This document shows, one piece after another, positions 10,256 to 23,700 of a stretch of DNA of 64,000 bases. Positions within the stretch are counted from its first letter, which is position 1. Every line of letters starts with the position of its first letter. The position numbers and the translations under genes are program-made. The stretch is taken from positions 18,995,936 through 19,059,935 of the forward strand of contig CM068828.1 in NCBI GenBank assembly GCA_028554795.2. Direction: 5' to 3'. The stretch comes from Sinohyriopsis cumingii. Its lineage: Eukaryota; Mollusca; Bivalvia; Unionida; Unionidae. The notes below the pieces were generated by a model. That model saw only the letters and a list, made by a program, of their open reading frames with translations, was not told where the DNA came from and searched no databases.

Positions 10256-13200
10256 GTATGTTTATGTATCAGTTCCTTTTTATTATGTTTTTTTCCCTCA
10301 ATGTCTTTCAGATTCCCAAAATACAATGTTTCATGTGTTCTTTCAGCGTTTGTGTCGAAAATACTACAATTTTGGCAGCGAGATTGATTGATTGATTATA
10401 TTTTTACGGCGCATCAGCATGATTAGACTCTTTAGCGCCATACAAAAGGTTTTATGTAAGATATGTATCAACGAGTGGCACCGAGAATTGTGGACTTCAA
10501 CTTACCGAAAAGAAAAAATATAAACTGGGGTCATGTTCGTTATAGTAACACTAGGGTATAATGAGCTGTTGACACTGTTAAGTTTCTTAACACATTTTTG
10601 ACTGGAAGATAATCGCCATTCCCAAGGACAGAACTTGGCTGTGTTTGATGGGTATCGAATCCGCGAACCTTGGATTACGAGTGCGACACTCTGCCAACGG
10701 AGCCAAAATACTACTAAGTATGGACCATTGGGTCCTTAATTAAAAGGCTTTATCATACAGAAAGTTTGAATACACATAACCCACTTGTAGGAGTTGCACG
10801 GTTTTCATTATCTGGTATTTTCTTCGATATTGTGGATATAGCTGACACAACTCGGAATTTTTATAATGAATTCATCTGGTACCTATAACTCGTGTTGTTT
10901 AACAGTGTTGTCTTTCATTTATTTAGAACTAACGATTAAAAGTCCGACGCTGTATCAACTAAAGTTGTCAGAATGACCTATTGTGAAATAGTGGCGTAAT
11001 AAAGATTATAATACGCAAAACGGGGCCCCGGTTGGCCGAGAGGTCTAAAGCTCTAGCCATTTCTTATCACTGCCATCTCACTTTTGTCCCTCGTGGGTTC
11101 GCGGCTCTGCCAATTTGGTTATGGGAGAAAGCTTGCCACTAGCTTCCCGTGGGTCCATAGCTTTTACCGAACTTTTCACGGGTTCTTTCTTACCCATTTA
11201 TACTGGCCGCCATGTATAGCCAGTCTAGTGCAAAAAATGGCGTTAAACGCAAAACAATATCATATAAAATAAAACCTCTCTATAATGAACGTTTAAGGGA
11301 CTCAAACGATGTGTCCCTGTTCGAGAAGTGTCCTGCTTAAGCAGATATAAAATAAAAATAAAATTTATCTTTGATGATCAAGTGTCCTTTACCTGTGGCG
11401 ACTAAGACAGTTGAACTTCACCTAGAGACGCGTGATTCTTGTCTGTGGTTTATACCTGAAGTTTTTGTTCTCGTTTTATATATGATGTGAGTGATTTATT
11501 TATAGTGTGGAATTTGCTATTTTTCAATTGCTCGTATATATCAAATTTTATTATATTTCAAATCATTTTGAAGACACAGTTTGTGTTAAAGTAAAATGCT
11601 ACATCGCATTAATCCAGCTGACTACGAAACACACGATGCACGATGTGGGCAGTTTTATCATTCCTTGTATATATTTCAGGCGTAGCCTCTGTTAAAAACT
11701 GCATGTCATCTGTGTACATGCTATCACTCATGTACGAACCACATTTTGTACTATGTCTGGACTCTCGCATACCTTTAGAATTACATTGATGTTAACCTCG
11801 AGCACCTGTGGCCGCTAGGTATTTGCATTTTAACCAATGTTTAGCTTTCTTTGACCCACGCCCTATTCCTTGTAAATGGTTACAACAATGAGATATATTT
11901 AGATACATGCAACGTGTGTTGGTACCCAGACTGTAACGCGAATTCCGACATAAATTCTTTTGTTATTGTGTCTATCACCAGAATAAACATACTCATTGAT
12001 AAGCTTGCCTTTAGTCAAGGGCGTTATTAAAACGGGGAAATTGAACGCAGGGGTGGTAAACTGAATTTGTGCTAGGTAAATGTTACGGTTTGTTGATCGG
12101 AGTAAATACACGCCCATTCACTAAATGTAGGCATTCATAAAACATCAGCTAGGTCATGCGAAACTTGTACAGGTTAACTAAAGACTTACCTTACGACAGA
12201 CTGCACAAGGTGTACATTGGCAGAAGTCAGCATACATCAATAAATAAGTCTTTAGGCCTTTGTTTTGTTAGTTGACGTTGGGGGACATTATTTTTAGAAA
12301 CAAATTTAGATCTTGTATGTGTTCAGTTTCAACTGTTGAGTTTTGTTTAGACTGGCATAGGTCGCATCATACGGATTTATCATGTACCGATGAATGATAT
12401 GCTAAGATAATCACAGACAGACATATCGACGATACAAGACATACAAAGGAACATTCTGAATTGGAGAAAGGGTGTATGTGTGTAATCAGGATTTTTAACG
12501 TGGCTTTAACAATTTTGCAGTCATATCGCTACGCTGTCTGCAGTGTGACAGTTTATAGTGATGTCTAGCACTGGGGCATCATGCCGCAGACATGTAGTAT
12601 GATGTCCCACCCAGTCACATTATCCTGACACCAGGCCGACCGGTCCTAACACTAACCTCTTAATGCTGAGCGCCAAGTGAGGCATCTGTTAGTACCATTT
12701 TTGTCTTTGGTATGACTCGGCTGGGGACCGAACCCAATACCTACCGCATCCGAGACGGACGCTCTAACCACTAGGCCACGGAGCGGTCGAATTGGAGAGG
12801 GAGAAAGCATTCTATTCGTACGAACGTATGGTTAGGGAAGTCTGAATAAAGAGAGGGATCGCTTTCTACTAGTACGAGTCTGAATAGGAGAGACAGAACA
12901 CTTTGCTAGGACGAGTCTTAATAGGAGAGACAGAATGCTTTCTACTAGTACGAGTCTGAATAGGAGAGACAGAACGCTCTCTACCAGTACGAGTCTGAAT
13001 AGGAGAGACAGAACGCTTTCTATCAGTACGAGCTGGAATAGGAGAGACAGAACGCTTTCTACTAGTACGAGTCTGAATAGGAGAGACATAACACTTTGCT
13101 AGTAAGAGTCTGAATAGAAGAGACATAACGTTTTCTAATAGTGCGAGTACGATGACATCATATCATCTTTTAGCTAAATTTATTTCCCCGTGAATGCATA

Positions 13201-16200
13201 TAATTTATTATCACCAGTACACGTATGTGCAACGAAGATTTGAACCATTATTTGACCTTTCAACAATCGAAAACCAATATTTGACAAGAAAAATTGGAGA
13301 TGGATACATTTTGTAACACGAGTGCAAAACACTCGTCAAGCACAGATGAAAGAAATTTGGCACTAATAGATTTTATATGGGCATTGTTGCACCAATAATA
13401 CAAGTACTTTTTATATAGCTTATATAGTTAGTTTGTTATGTTAATGAAATGAGTACTGTTTATATAGTTAGTTTGTTATGTTAATGAAATGAGTACTGTT
13501 GATATAGTTTATATAGTTAGTTTGTTATGTTAATGAAATGAATACTTTTTATATAGTTTATATAGTTAGTTTGTTATGTTAATGAAATTAGTACTTTTTA
13601 TATAGTTTATATAGTTAGTTTATTATGTTAATGAAATGAGTACTTTTTATATAGTTTATATAGTTAGTTTGTTATGTTAATGAAATGAGTACTTTTTATA
13701 TAGTTTATATGGTTAGTTATGTTAATGAAATGAGTACTTTCATATAGTTTGAAAGATATTAATAGGCTACCTTTGCGTCTTTTGTGTAGTAACCAGTATT
13801 TTCAGTTATCACAATAACAGGAATGCTATCCAGTTTAGACGGTAGTTTTACAACCGTAGCTATCTAAATGGGCACAATGGAATGTGCTGCATTAGTAACC
13901 CGTCTGTCACATACCTTCGTCATTAATGTTGGGTCGGGTTAGATTAACTAAAAGGGGCGCAAGGTTGTGGTGATCTATTTTTTTAAAAAATAGTATGTGC
14001 ACTATTTATAGACGGTTAACTTGTCAGCAGTGTTATCGAATACCCTGTGGAATCTGATTTCGATTACTTTAACGACCGTTATCTTTTGCACAAGAAGATT
14101 TCGAACTTGAATTCGTGTTACATACCACAATGAGCTGTTCAAAATTTATGAATGTTCAGACAGTGCACGTGACTGTTTATATTATGCTTAAGAGACATTT
14201 CTTTCTTAATCCTTTTGATAAGTTTATTTCGGGACGCTTCATTCAGCTGTCATTAGTGATTACTTAGCCAGTGTATCGAAGAGGAGAAATATTTTATTTT
14301 TTAAATTAATGTATAATGTCATCTGTGTTTAGTTTGTGGCTGGGAACTTATCTAGGTCAACAAACTTCGTAAATGTTGTAAGATAACAAAGTTTAAATAG
14401 AAGACATCTTATAGGCCGTCTGAGAATTTTTCATGACTAACAAAAACCTGCAGATTAACGTCGGACCAGAAACATGGCAGTACCGTTTTATTATTTAAAT
14501 GCAATCTTTTGACTTACAAGAGGAAAGGAAAGAACACGTTTAAATGAAATGATTGGATGAGCATTCGTTTTCACCTTGATTTAAGCTGTAACTTTAAGTG
14601 ACGAAATATACTTAGCTTGTTTCTATTTTTCATTGTTGGTATTTACATTTCGTGTTAAGGGTGCTTTAATCTTTTGAGTCAGTTTCATGGATGGCATAAC
14701 TTGACTCCTAGGAAATTCAAGCCGAAAAATCGCAATAGCTTCAAATAGCTTAAACAACTGATTAACTCAGAAGCAAAGACTTTCCTGAGAATTATGTTAG
14801 TCTGGTTATAATTACACTGCATTCAATATTTGGGTTCTAGTACGGAAATGGCCATTTCTCTACTGGATTTTTAAGAAGGCTTTGATAATGTCAGGATGAT
14901 CTTTAATCCATTAGCAAAACAGCTGAAGAATGTTAAGATAAGATTAAATTCAGAAATCATAGTATCGAATGACTGTGTATCCAATCCATACACACAAATG
15001 ACCCAGGACAATCCGTGCACACACAACTGATATAGGACAGGACAATATATATGTACACAACTGACACAGGAAAATTCATAAACACAAAACTGATACAGGA
15101 TAGCATAATATATACACACACAATTGACACAGGAAAACACACACACACACACACACTTAGCATAGGACAACCCATACACAAACAACTGACACAGGAAAAC
15201 ACACACACACACACACACACACTTAGCGTAGGACAACCCATACACAAACAACTGACACAGGAAAACACACACGCTTGACACAGGACAATCCATACACAAA
15301 CAATTGACACAGGGCAATAGTAGAATAAAACATAATCTAAATCAGGTGGCTCATACTCAAACCACCCTGAGAGCCGCATGAGGGCATTTTCGATGACCCA
15401 AGGGCATCACCACCTTTGTTATCTCTTGTGACGCCATTTATTTTGCGGGCCACATGATATGGCTTGGCGGGCTTACGTGTTTGAGACCTCCGATCTAAAC
15501 GATATTCATTGTTAAATAATGAACAATTTCTTTTATTGTTTTTATCCCGTTAAAATAAGTTACAAGACTGCTTACAACATATATTGCAATTACTATTCCT
15601 TCATAACAGCTCCGCTCTAAATTATAAAAAAGTTTTGACTCTCACTAGGTGGCAATTATTATTCTTTGAAAATATTCGTGAAAAAATATCCTATGTACGT
15701 TTTGGTTCGTGCTGGTAAATATGTATTTCACCTTAGTATACCTATAATTCGTATACTTACCCCATGCCATATATTGATTATTAATCTAAATCCCCTTAAA
15801 GTGGATACCATATTTTGTTTCAGTGATGCCCCTCTCCCCCATATCCCCATACACGTGGATATGTATTCATAAATGTAAGTCAATATAGCTTTTCAGAGTA
15901 AATTTTAATTGAGTAGTAATTAGATACATCTAAGTCCTAATTATTAATACATGACCTATCCCACTCCTCTTAGTACTTCCTGTATGTAAATGCATTTGGT
16001 TGTATATGTGTATTGGTACATGTTCTGACTGTATATTGGTACGTGTTATACATGTGCACTAGTACATGTTGTAGGCTAAATGTATATTGGTATTTGTTAT
16101 ACATGTGTATTGGTTGTGTTCTGACTATATTGGTAGGTGTTCTGAATATATACTGGTACGTGATATACATGTGTACTGGTACATGTTGTAGGCTAAATGT

Positions 16201-19200
16201 ATATTAGTATTTGTTATACATGTGTATTGGTACATGTTGCAAATGTATATTGGTACTTGTTATACATGTGTATCGGTACGTGTTGTAAATGTATATTGTT
16301 ACGTGTTGTACATGTCTATTGGCACTTTTTGCAAATGTATATTGGTACTTGTTATACATGTATACTGGTACATGTTGTAGGCTAAATGCATATTGGTACG
16401 TGTTGCATGTGTATAATAGGTACATGTTGTATATGCATATTGGCACTTGTTTACATGTGTATTGGTACATATTGTAAACGTATATTGTTAGTGTTGTACA
16501 TGCGTATTGATACATTTTGTAAATATATATTGGTACGTTCAGTTTTGCCCGTCACCCCTGCCGGGGTATAGGCTGCCCACAAAAGATCGCCAGATGCTTC
16601 TATCCTGTGCCATCCCCTCAAGCTGACTCCAGATGTGACCCATCTTAGTGATGTCTGCCTCACGGTCGCGTCGCCAGGTGTTTTTTGGTCGTCCCCTTCT
16701 CCGCTTGCCTTGAGGGTTCCATTTCAATGCATGTCTGGTAATGTTGGTTGGCGGCTTACGTAAGGTGTGTCCTATCCAACCCCACCTTCTCTTATCCTGT
16801 TTGATCGAAGGGTGGTCTGCTTTATGGCTTCCGCGGGCTTGCGGCTTTCACCACATAGCATCATAAATCTTCCAGAAGAACACCCTTCCTCCTTCAGGCT
16901 TTCAGTTTCTGGTTTTTCTTCTGTTGGCGTTTTTGTAGCAAATTGGGTTTTACAGGGTTGGGTTTCTAGCCCCACGCCCAACCCTCCTCCTTTTACACCC
17001 GGGCTTGGGACCGGCAATGGTGGAGTTATATTGGTACGTGTTCTATACTAATTTGTAAGCATAGACTGCAGTTGTTAGTCTGTAAGCATCTGTATCATTT
17101 ACATGCGAAGTTAATTAGTCCGGGTCTGTAAAGTGTGTGTATGAAAGTTTGCAGGTATTTGTGCATGTATTTGTGATATGGTTACTGATTTGTAGCCAAC
17201 CATATATATGTACATATATCATATAGTAAACAAACAAGTTATTAGCTTTTTTCTTCTTCATTTTTTGACCCGATATTAGATGAATAAAAAGGTGGGGTAG
17301 ATTAATTTTGTTCGTCTAATCTTAGAATGACTATAGGTAGATTAGTTAAATAAAGTCTTTTAAAGTCTTATTATTATTATTATTATTATTATTATTAGCT
17401 GCGGTCAACGAGATCAAGATACATGTATATGTTCTGGTCTTCAGTTGAAATACCCTCCTCACATCTTTGGCTATAAATGGTCTTCAGTTGAAACACCCTA
17501 CCTACTTCATTGGTTATGACGAATTCATTTGAAACATCCTACCTACTTCATTGGATATGACGAATTCAATTGAAACACCCTACCTACTTCATCGGCTATG
17601 ACGAATTCATGTGAAACACCCTGCACACTTCATTGGCTATGACTGATTGTGTGTTATTTAGCATTATACGATCATGGACGTGTTTTAAACTAATTTTTGC
17701 GTGTCCGATCGATGTTTAGTGAACTTTTGAAAGAAAGACAAAAAGAAAAGGAAAATACATCGTTTTTTTGCGATCCTACAATAGAGGAATGCCTAGACAG
17801 TTTTAATATATTTGCCTTTACTTTTAATCTCGTTGCACTGTATGCTTACATTTATTTGGTACTTTTTGTTTTGCTATTTTTTTTTTCTTCAATTTGTTAT
17901 CTGTACAATTTAGAACATATCTCACCATATACTAAGTATGATGCATGGACCCTTATGTCCATGAGAGAGAGAGAGAGAGAGTGGGGCGTGTGCACTGATC
18001 GCTATGAATGACTATTACTTCAGACCGTTACTGAAGTATTACATCAACTTTTTGTACAGGAGGTCAGCATAACTTACAGCAAGACAATGTGCTTCACCTT
18101 TCTATAACCCCTAAATATACACACTTGTACCTCGTGTTGTAATCTGCCGCGAAAGATGACCTCTGACAGATTTACAATTGACTAAGACCGCTGACAAATT
18201 TGTACATAACTACGTATTGCATAATCTGCAACGGTACTCACAGATTATTAGACACTTGGACTTGAGTTAGCGGACGCGTGATTTACGAATGGTGAATTCG
18301 CTAAATGTATGTATGTATGTATGTATGTAGATACGGTAAAGAATTGTGTATTGTCTCCTACGCACAATGACTGACGGATGTGAGGGCGGGAAAGTTCACT
18401 TCTAGATTCCAACGGCGGAAATGAATCTGTATGTACCAGCTGTCATGTTTCATATTGTTATTTGTTTAGGATTGTTATGTTGTAATTTTAAATCTATCTA
18501 TATGAAAGCCTGTGAAATGTTTGTCCATAATGTCAATATTATCTCATGTTACCATCTAAATATTTCGATCAAAAGATTTTAAACAACAACATTTGGAGGA
18601 ACTTATTACGTGGCCGTGGGACCCAGCCATCTTTTAAATTCTGCATAAAAATATGTCTGTGTAAAATCATTAGTATTCTACTACAGGATAGGTCACTATT
18701 AAGAAAGAAGAAGAAATAAACACGATAAACTGAACTTACACGTACCTGTTGGAATAGACTTCGAGCCTGTAATTACAAGTACATGTTGGAATAGACTTCA
18801 AGCCTCCAATTACTAGTACATGTTGGGATAGACTTCAAGCCTGTAATTACACGTATGTGTTGGAATAGACTTCAAGCCTCCAATTACAAGTATATGTTGG
18901 GATAGACTTCAAGTCTGTAATTACAAGTATATGTTGGAATAGACTTCAAGTCTGCAATTACAAGTACATTTTGGAATAGACTTCAAGTCTGTAATTACAA
19001 GTATATGTTGGAATAGACTTCAAGTCTGTAATTACAAGAACATTTTGGTCTAGACTTCGAGCCTGTAATTACAAGTACATGGTGGAATAGACTTCAAGCC
19101 TCCAATTACAAGTATATGTTGGGAAATCAAGCCTCCAATTACAAGTATATGTTGGGAAAGACTTCAAGTCTATAATTACAAGTATATGTTGGGATAGACT

Positions 19201-20698
19201 TCAAGTCTGTAATTACAAGTATATGTTGGAATAGACTTCAAGTCTGTAATTACAAGTACATGTTGGAATAGACTTAAAGTCTACAGTTACAAGTACATTT
19301 TTGAATAGACTTCAAGTCTGTAATTACAAGTATATGTTGGAATAGACTTCAAGTCTGTAAATACAAGTATATGTTGGAATAGACTTCAAGTCTGCAATTA
19401 CAAGTACATTTTGGAATAGACTTCGAGCCTTTAATTACAAGTACATTGTGGAATAGACCTCAAGCCTACAATTACAAGTACATCTTGGAATAGTCTTCAA
19501 GTCTGTAATTACATGTTGGATTAATTTTTAAGCCTGTAATTACAAGTACGTGCTGGAATAGACTGCAAGCCTGCAATTACAAGTACATTTTAAAATAGTC
19601 TTCGAGCCTTTAATTACATGTTGGATTAGACTTCAAGCCTGCAATTACAAGTACATTTTGGAATAGTCTTCGAGTCTGTATTTAAATGTTGGATTAGACT
19701 TTAAACCTGTAATTACATGTTGGATTAGACGTTATAGTGGTTCGCGATCGTGTATATTTGTCTCCTAATAATATGAGCACGTTACAAGTATTATGCATAA
19801 ATTAACCTTTTAAAACTAAATGTTTAATCTCGTTTTGTCAACTAGATTTGCTTCTCTAAGTTATTAAGACAACATACTTTTTGTGTCTTTGGTGCAGAGC
19901 TGACGCTATACGAAAATGTTAGGGTTAAGGTTAGGGTTGTTGTTCATCCCATGAAGGGAAAGGGTTAGAGTTATTTTTCATCCCCTGGAGGAAAAGGGAA
20001 TTCAGTGTCTAATGAGGCATCCTTATCTATAGGAGAATTTTGTAGTTTTCATGTGGGTGTTAAATACACCTACAAATTACTTGCGGCGTGAAAATATTTA
20101 TGTTGACAATTTATGTGATACTCTCAAAAGTAAGCAACTATTGTTGTCCACAGCTTCCTTCCATATACGTTATATTAATCCGTGGGATGACTTCTTTTTT
20201 GACTTAGGTCGAAGAGGGTTTCTCACTTTATTGTGACTGTGATCATCAAGACAGCTTTGTCAGTTGAATGGAGTGGGACCAGTAATATACCTTCTTTTTC
20301 GTGAAATAAATCACCTTCCTCGCATTAGATCCAGGAATGTCAACCGAACTTTTTGAAATGTTTTACGGTTAGATATTTTGTGACACAAGAGATTAGGTCA
20401 CGATCATAGTCCGTAACCTAATTTATTTTTCCAGATGTATTATCTTCTTTATGCTCAACTGTTTACTTCCCCGAATATTAAGTCATTAGCATGGCAAATC
20501 CAGGTTTAATTACAAACTAATTTATTAACTGTGTTAATTACAAACTAATTTATTAATTGTGTTATTTACCACCAATTTATTAACCATCGTTTCTGTGTTT
20601 TCTTTTGCAGACGTCAGACCTTGTTGGACCAGACAGATTACCATCCAGCCACGACACAGGTTAATAGCTATTTTTGTTTTATATGAAACATATACCAA

Positions 20699-20729
<31 letters not shown>

Positions 20730-23700
20730 TGTATGTATGTATGTATGTATGGTGGAAAACACCTATATTTGACAAATTAAATGATTTCCAGAATTGTCTT
20801 CATTTATTGCCAATAAAATGCAAACGTTTTAATAATGATTTACGTCGAAACTTAAAAAGTATTATGTGTATGTTGCATTTTATTCAAATGTAGAACGGAT
20901 GTGAAAGCATCTTCATTCATTGCACATTTATTTGGAACAATATTCGATATAATCTTCACATATAAATGTTTATTTTATTCTAGAGGAATCGTCTTGTCAC
21001 ACTGCGGAAGACGTAGGCAAGAAGACGACTGGAAAAAATAGCAGCAGCTGTATATGTGTTTCCATTCAGACACCAGATGGATATTATCTGTCTGTGGATC
21101 GGAACAATTTGCACATTTGTCTAAGAAGATATAGTGAACCAGTCCTAGACAGTAAGTATCGTTTGCCCTGTTTATAATATATGATGGCATTGCCAAGGAA
21201 AAGAAAATATATGTCGTAGTTGTATTGTAATGCTGACTGCCTTGATAAACAGATGAATGAAAAGGGCCTTCTCTAATTCAAGAAGATGACTTTGTAGCAG
21301 AAAGTGGAAATACGTTGCATGTACAATTTTACTTGTAATTGATGTAAATATCTGACTTGGGGTTTTGCCCCAGGAAATCAAACTGTTTAAAATCAAGCGA
21401 ATTATCTCTCTGACTTTACACTTCATTGCTTCAGTCTTACAAAGAACTTTTACGTGCGGCTCGTCACCATTGCAGGTAGGTTGTTTAGGTCATTTGTGAT
21501 AGCAATTGGATGGCCGGAGGCTTTTTGATGACTGAACCGTACTTGATGGCTACATGTAAGATACAGAATTTACGTAAGCGAGCAACATGTAACCAGGCCC
21601 GAATTTATTTGTGGTACACACTCAACTGCGAGGAACACGTAACCAGACTTGAATTACACACTTCACTGCGAGCAACACGTAACCAGACTTGAATTACACA
21701 CTTCACTGCGAGCAACACGTAACCAGGTCCGAATTTCACTAAATATATTAAATGTCTTCTTCAAGTTGGTATTTTGAACTTGAATACTTTTTATATTGCT
21801 TGGTTGGTAACGATTAGTGATTTGGTTGGTAACAATGGGTAATTTGGTTGGTAACAATGGCTAACAATACTCTGCTCACAGAACACACAGCATATACAAG
21901 TGATTATTATTATAAAGTCCTGACATGTTACGGGTTGAATATATTCATGTGTGAATGTATAAATAATTGGAAAATATTTTTCATTTAGGTTTTTTCTACA
22001 TTGTGCTTCACACGATACCTTGGTATGTGCTTTACATAATATCTTGGTAATGTCCTTTATATGATACCTTGGTATGTGCTTTACATAATATCTTGGTAAT
22101 GCACACCGCGTTTCCTCATATATTTGCTGGTACCCTAAAATGCTTGGTAACTATTCTTTCCGTATGCGGTTTGCGTATGGCCTGCGATTTCAATGCCAGA
22201 AAAGGTTCTGTTCAGTTTTGTTCTTTTTTGTTTTATTCAGTTCTATTAATACAGTACACAAATACTACCCCAAACATTATTTGGAAATATAGTGTGATCT
22301 GAAACATGTTTCTTTATCTTCTGATTACAGGTGCATTCCACAAACTGACGTTTGAATGTGTTGAAAAGCCGAGTGACAAAGCCACGCTTGCAGTCTTCAA
22401 GGTAGCCTCTCATCCGGACTATTACTTAGCGACAACGCACGAGCTTCATCTCGAGTTACAGAGTTACTGTGCTGATTCACTCGATCCTGAGAGACCGGAT
22501 GAAAGATTTTTCTTCATCCATGAACTTGACTGCGGGGTAGTCTTTTTACAGCCTTACGCACAAAGAGGTACCGTGTTCTGACTCAATGGAGTCAATGCGA
22601 GAACGAATGTGTGATTAGAGAACGCCCACACATTAAATAAATTAAAGAACAAAACAGTGCTTTCTTTAATTAATAATAGTTGCGTCAAGAAAGATATGAA
22701 TAACTGAACTTTGCCTATATGAAGTAATTTGTCTGCAAAGAAGAATGGATACACAGTGTTTGTTGTTGTTGTTGTTGTTGTTGTGGGGTTTAACGCCATT
22801 TTTCAGCACATGATAGGCTATGTATGGCGGCCAGTATTAATGGTGGAGGAAGAACCCTGGAAAACCCCGGGAAGAACCACCGACCCACGAGAAGCTACTG
22901 GCAAGCTTTCTCACATACCCACATTGGCCGAATCCTAGACTCGAACCCACGCAGACAGAGGTGAGATGGCAGTGATCTGTAACGGAGAGCGCTTTAGACC
23001 ACTAGGCCACTCGGGGTCCCCACAGTGTTTATACTTAATCACTAAGGAAAGAGTGAATGATAATGATACTTTGTATAAACTACACAACTCTATATAACAC
23101 GGTATAAAGTTCACAACAACTCTATATAACACGGTATAAAGTACACAACAACTCTATATGCCACTGATACAATAATTTTGCCTAACATGTTATATAATTC
23201 GGTTATAAAAAATCTGACCGATGCCCATCGAACACTTGATATTAAATCAAAATTATTTTAAAGTTAATGTTTTTCTGTGATGCTACGATGTAAAGTCCTA
23301 AGTAAGATTATAACGTTAGTAATGTTAAGATCAAGAGTCGCAAATAAGATTATTACGTTAGTAATCTTAAAATGTAAAGCGTTGATAAGATTATTAAGTT
23401 AGTAATGTTAAGATCAAGAGTCGCAAATAAGATTATTACGTTAGTAATGTTAAAATGTAAATGCGTTGATAAGGTTATTACCTTAGTAACGTTAAGATCA
23501 AGAGTCGCAAATAAGATTATTACGTTAGTAATGTTAAAATATAAAGTCGTAGATAGATTATTACGTTAGTAATGTTAAAATGTAAAGCGTTGATAAGGTT
23601 ATTACATTAGTAACGTTAAGATCAAATGTCGCACATACGATTATTGCGCTAGTAATGTTAAAATGTAAAGTCTTAGATAAGAATATTACGTTAGTAATGT

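Noticed and set aside
12832..13126. Leucine-rich minus-strand ORFs as membrane proteins
   Set aside because: They are produced by the 39-bp minisatellite, whose unit is a multiple of three.
14871..15379. Cysteine-rich minus-strand ORFs as secreted peptides or toxins
   Set aside because: They follow the CA-rich tandem repeat exactly (each CA run gives Cys-Val), and no signal peptide or cysteine framework independent of the repeat exists.
19919..19938. Interstitial telomere or chromosome-fusion point
   Set aside because: Only about three imperfect TTAGGG-like units; too short to mean more than chance.
20051..20236. Alternative first exon of the beta-trefoil gene
   Set aside because: The 61-codon frame has its own stop, no donor site in phase with the exon at 20611, and no promoter motif.
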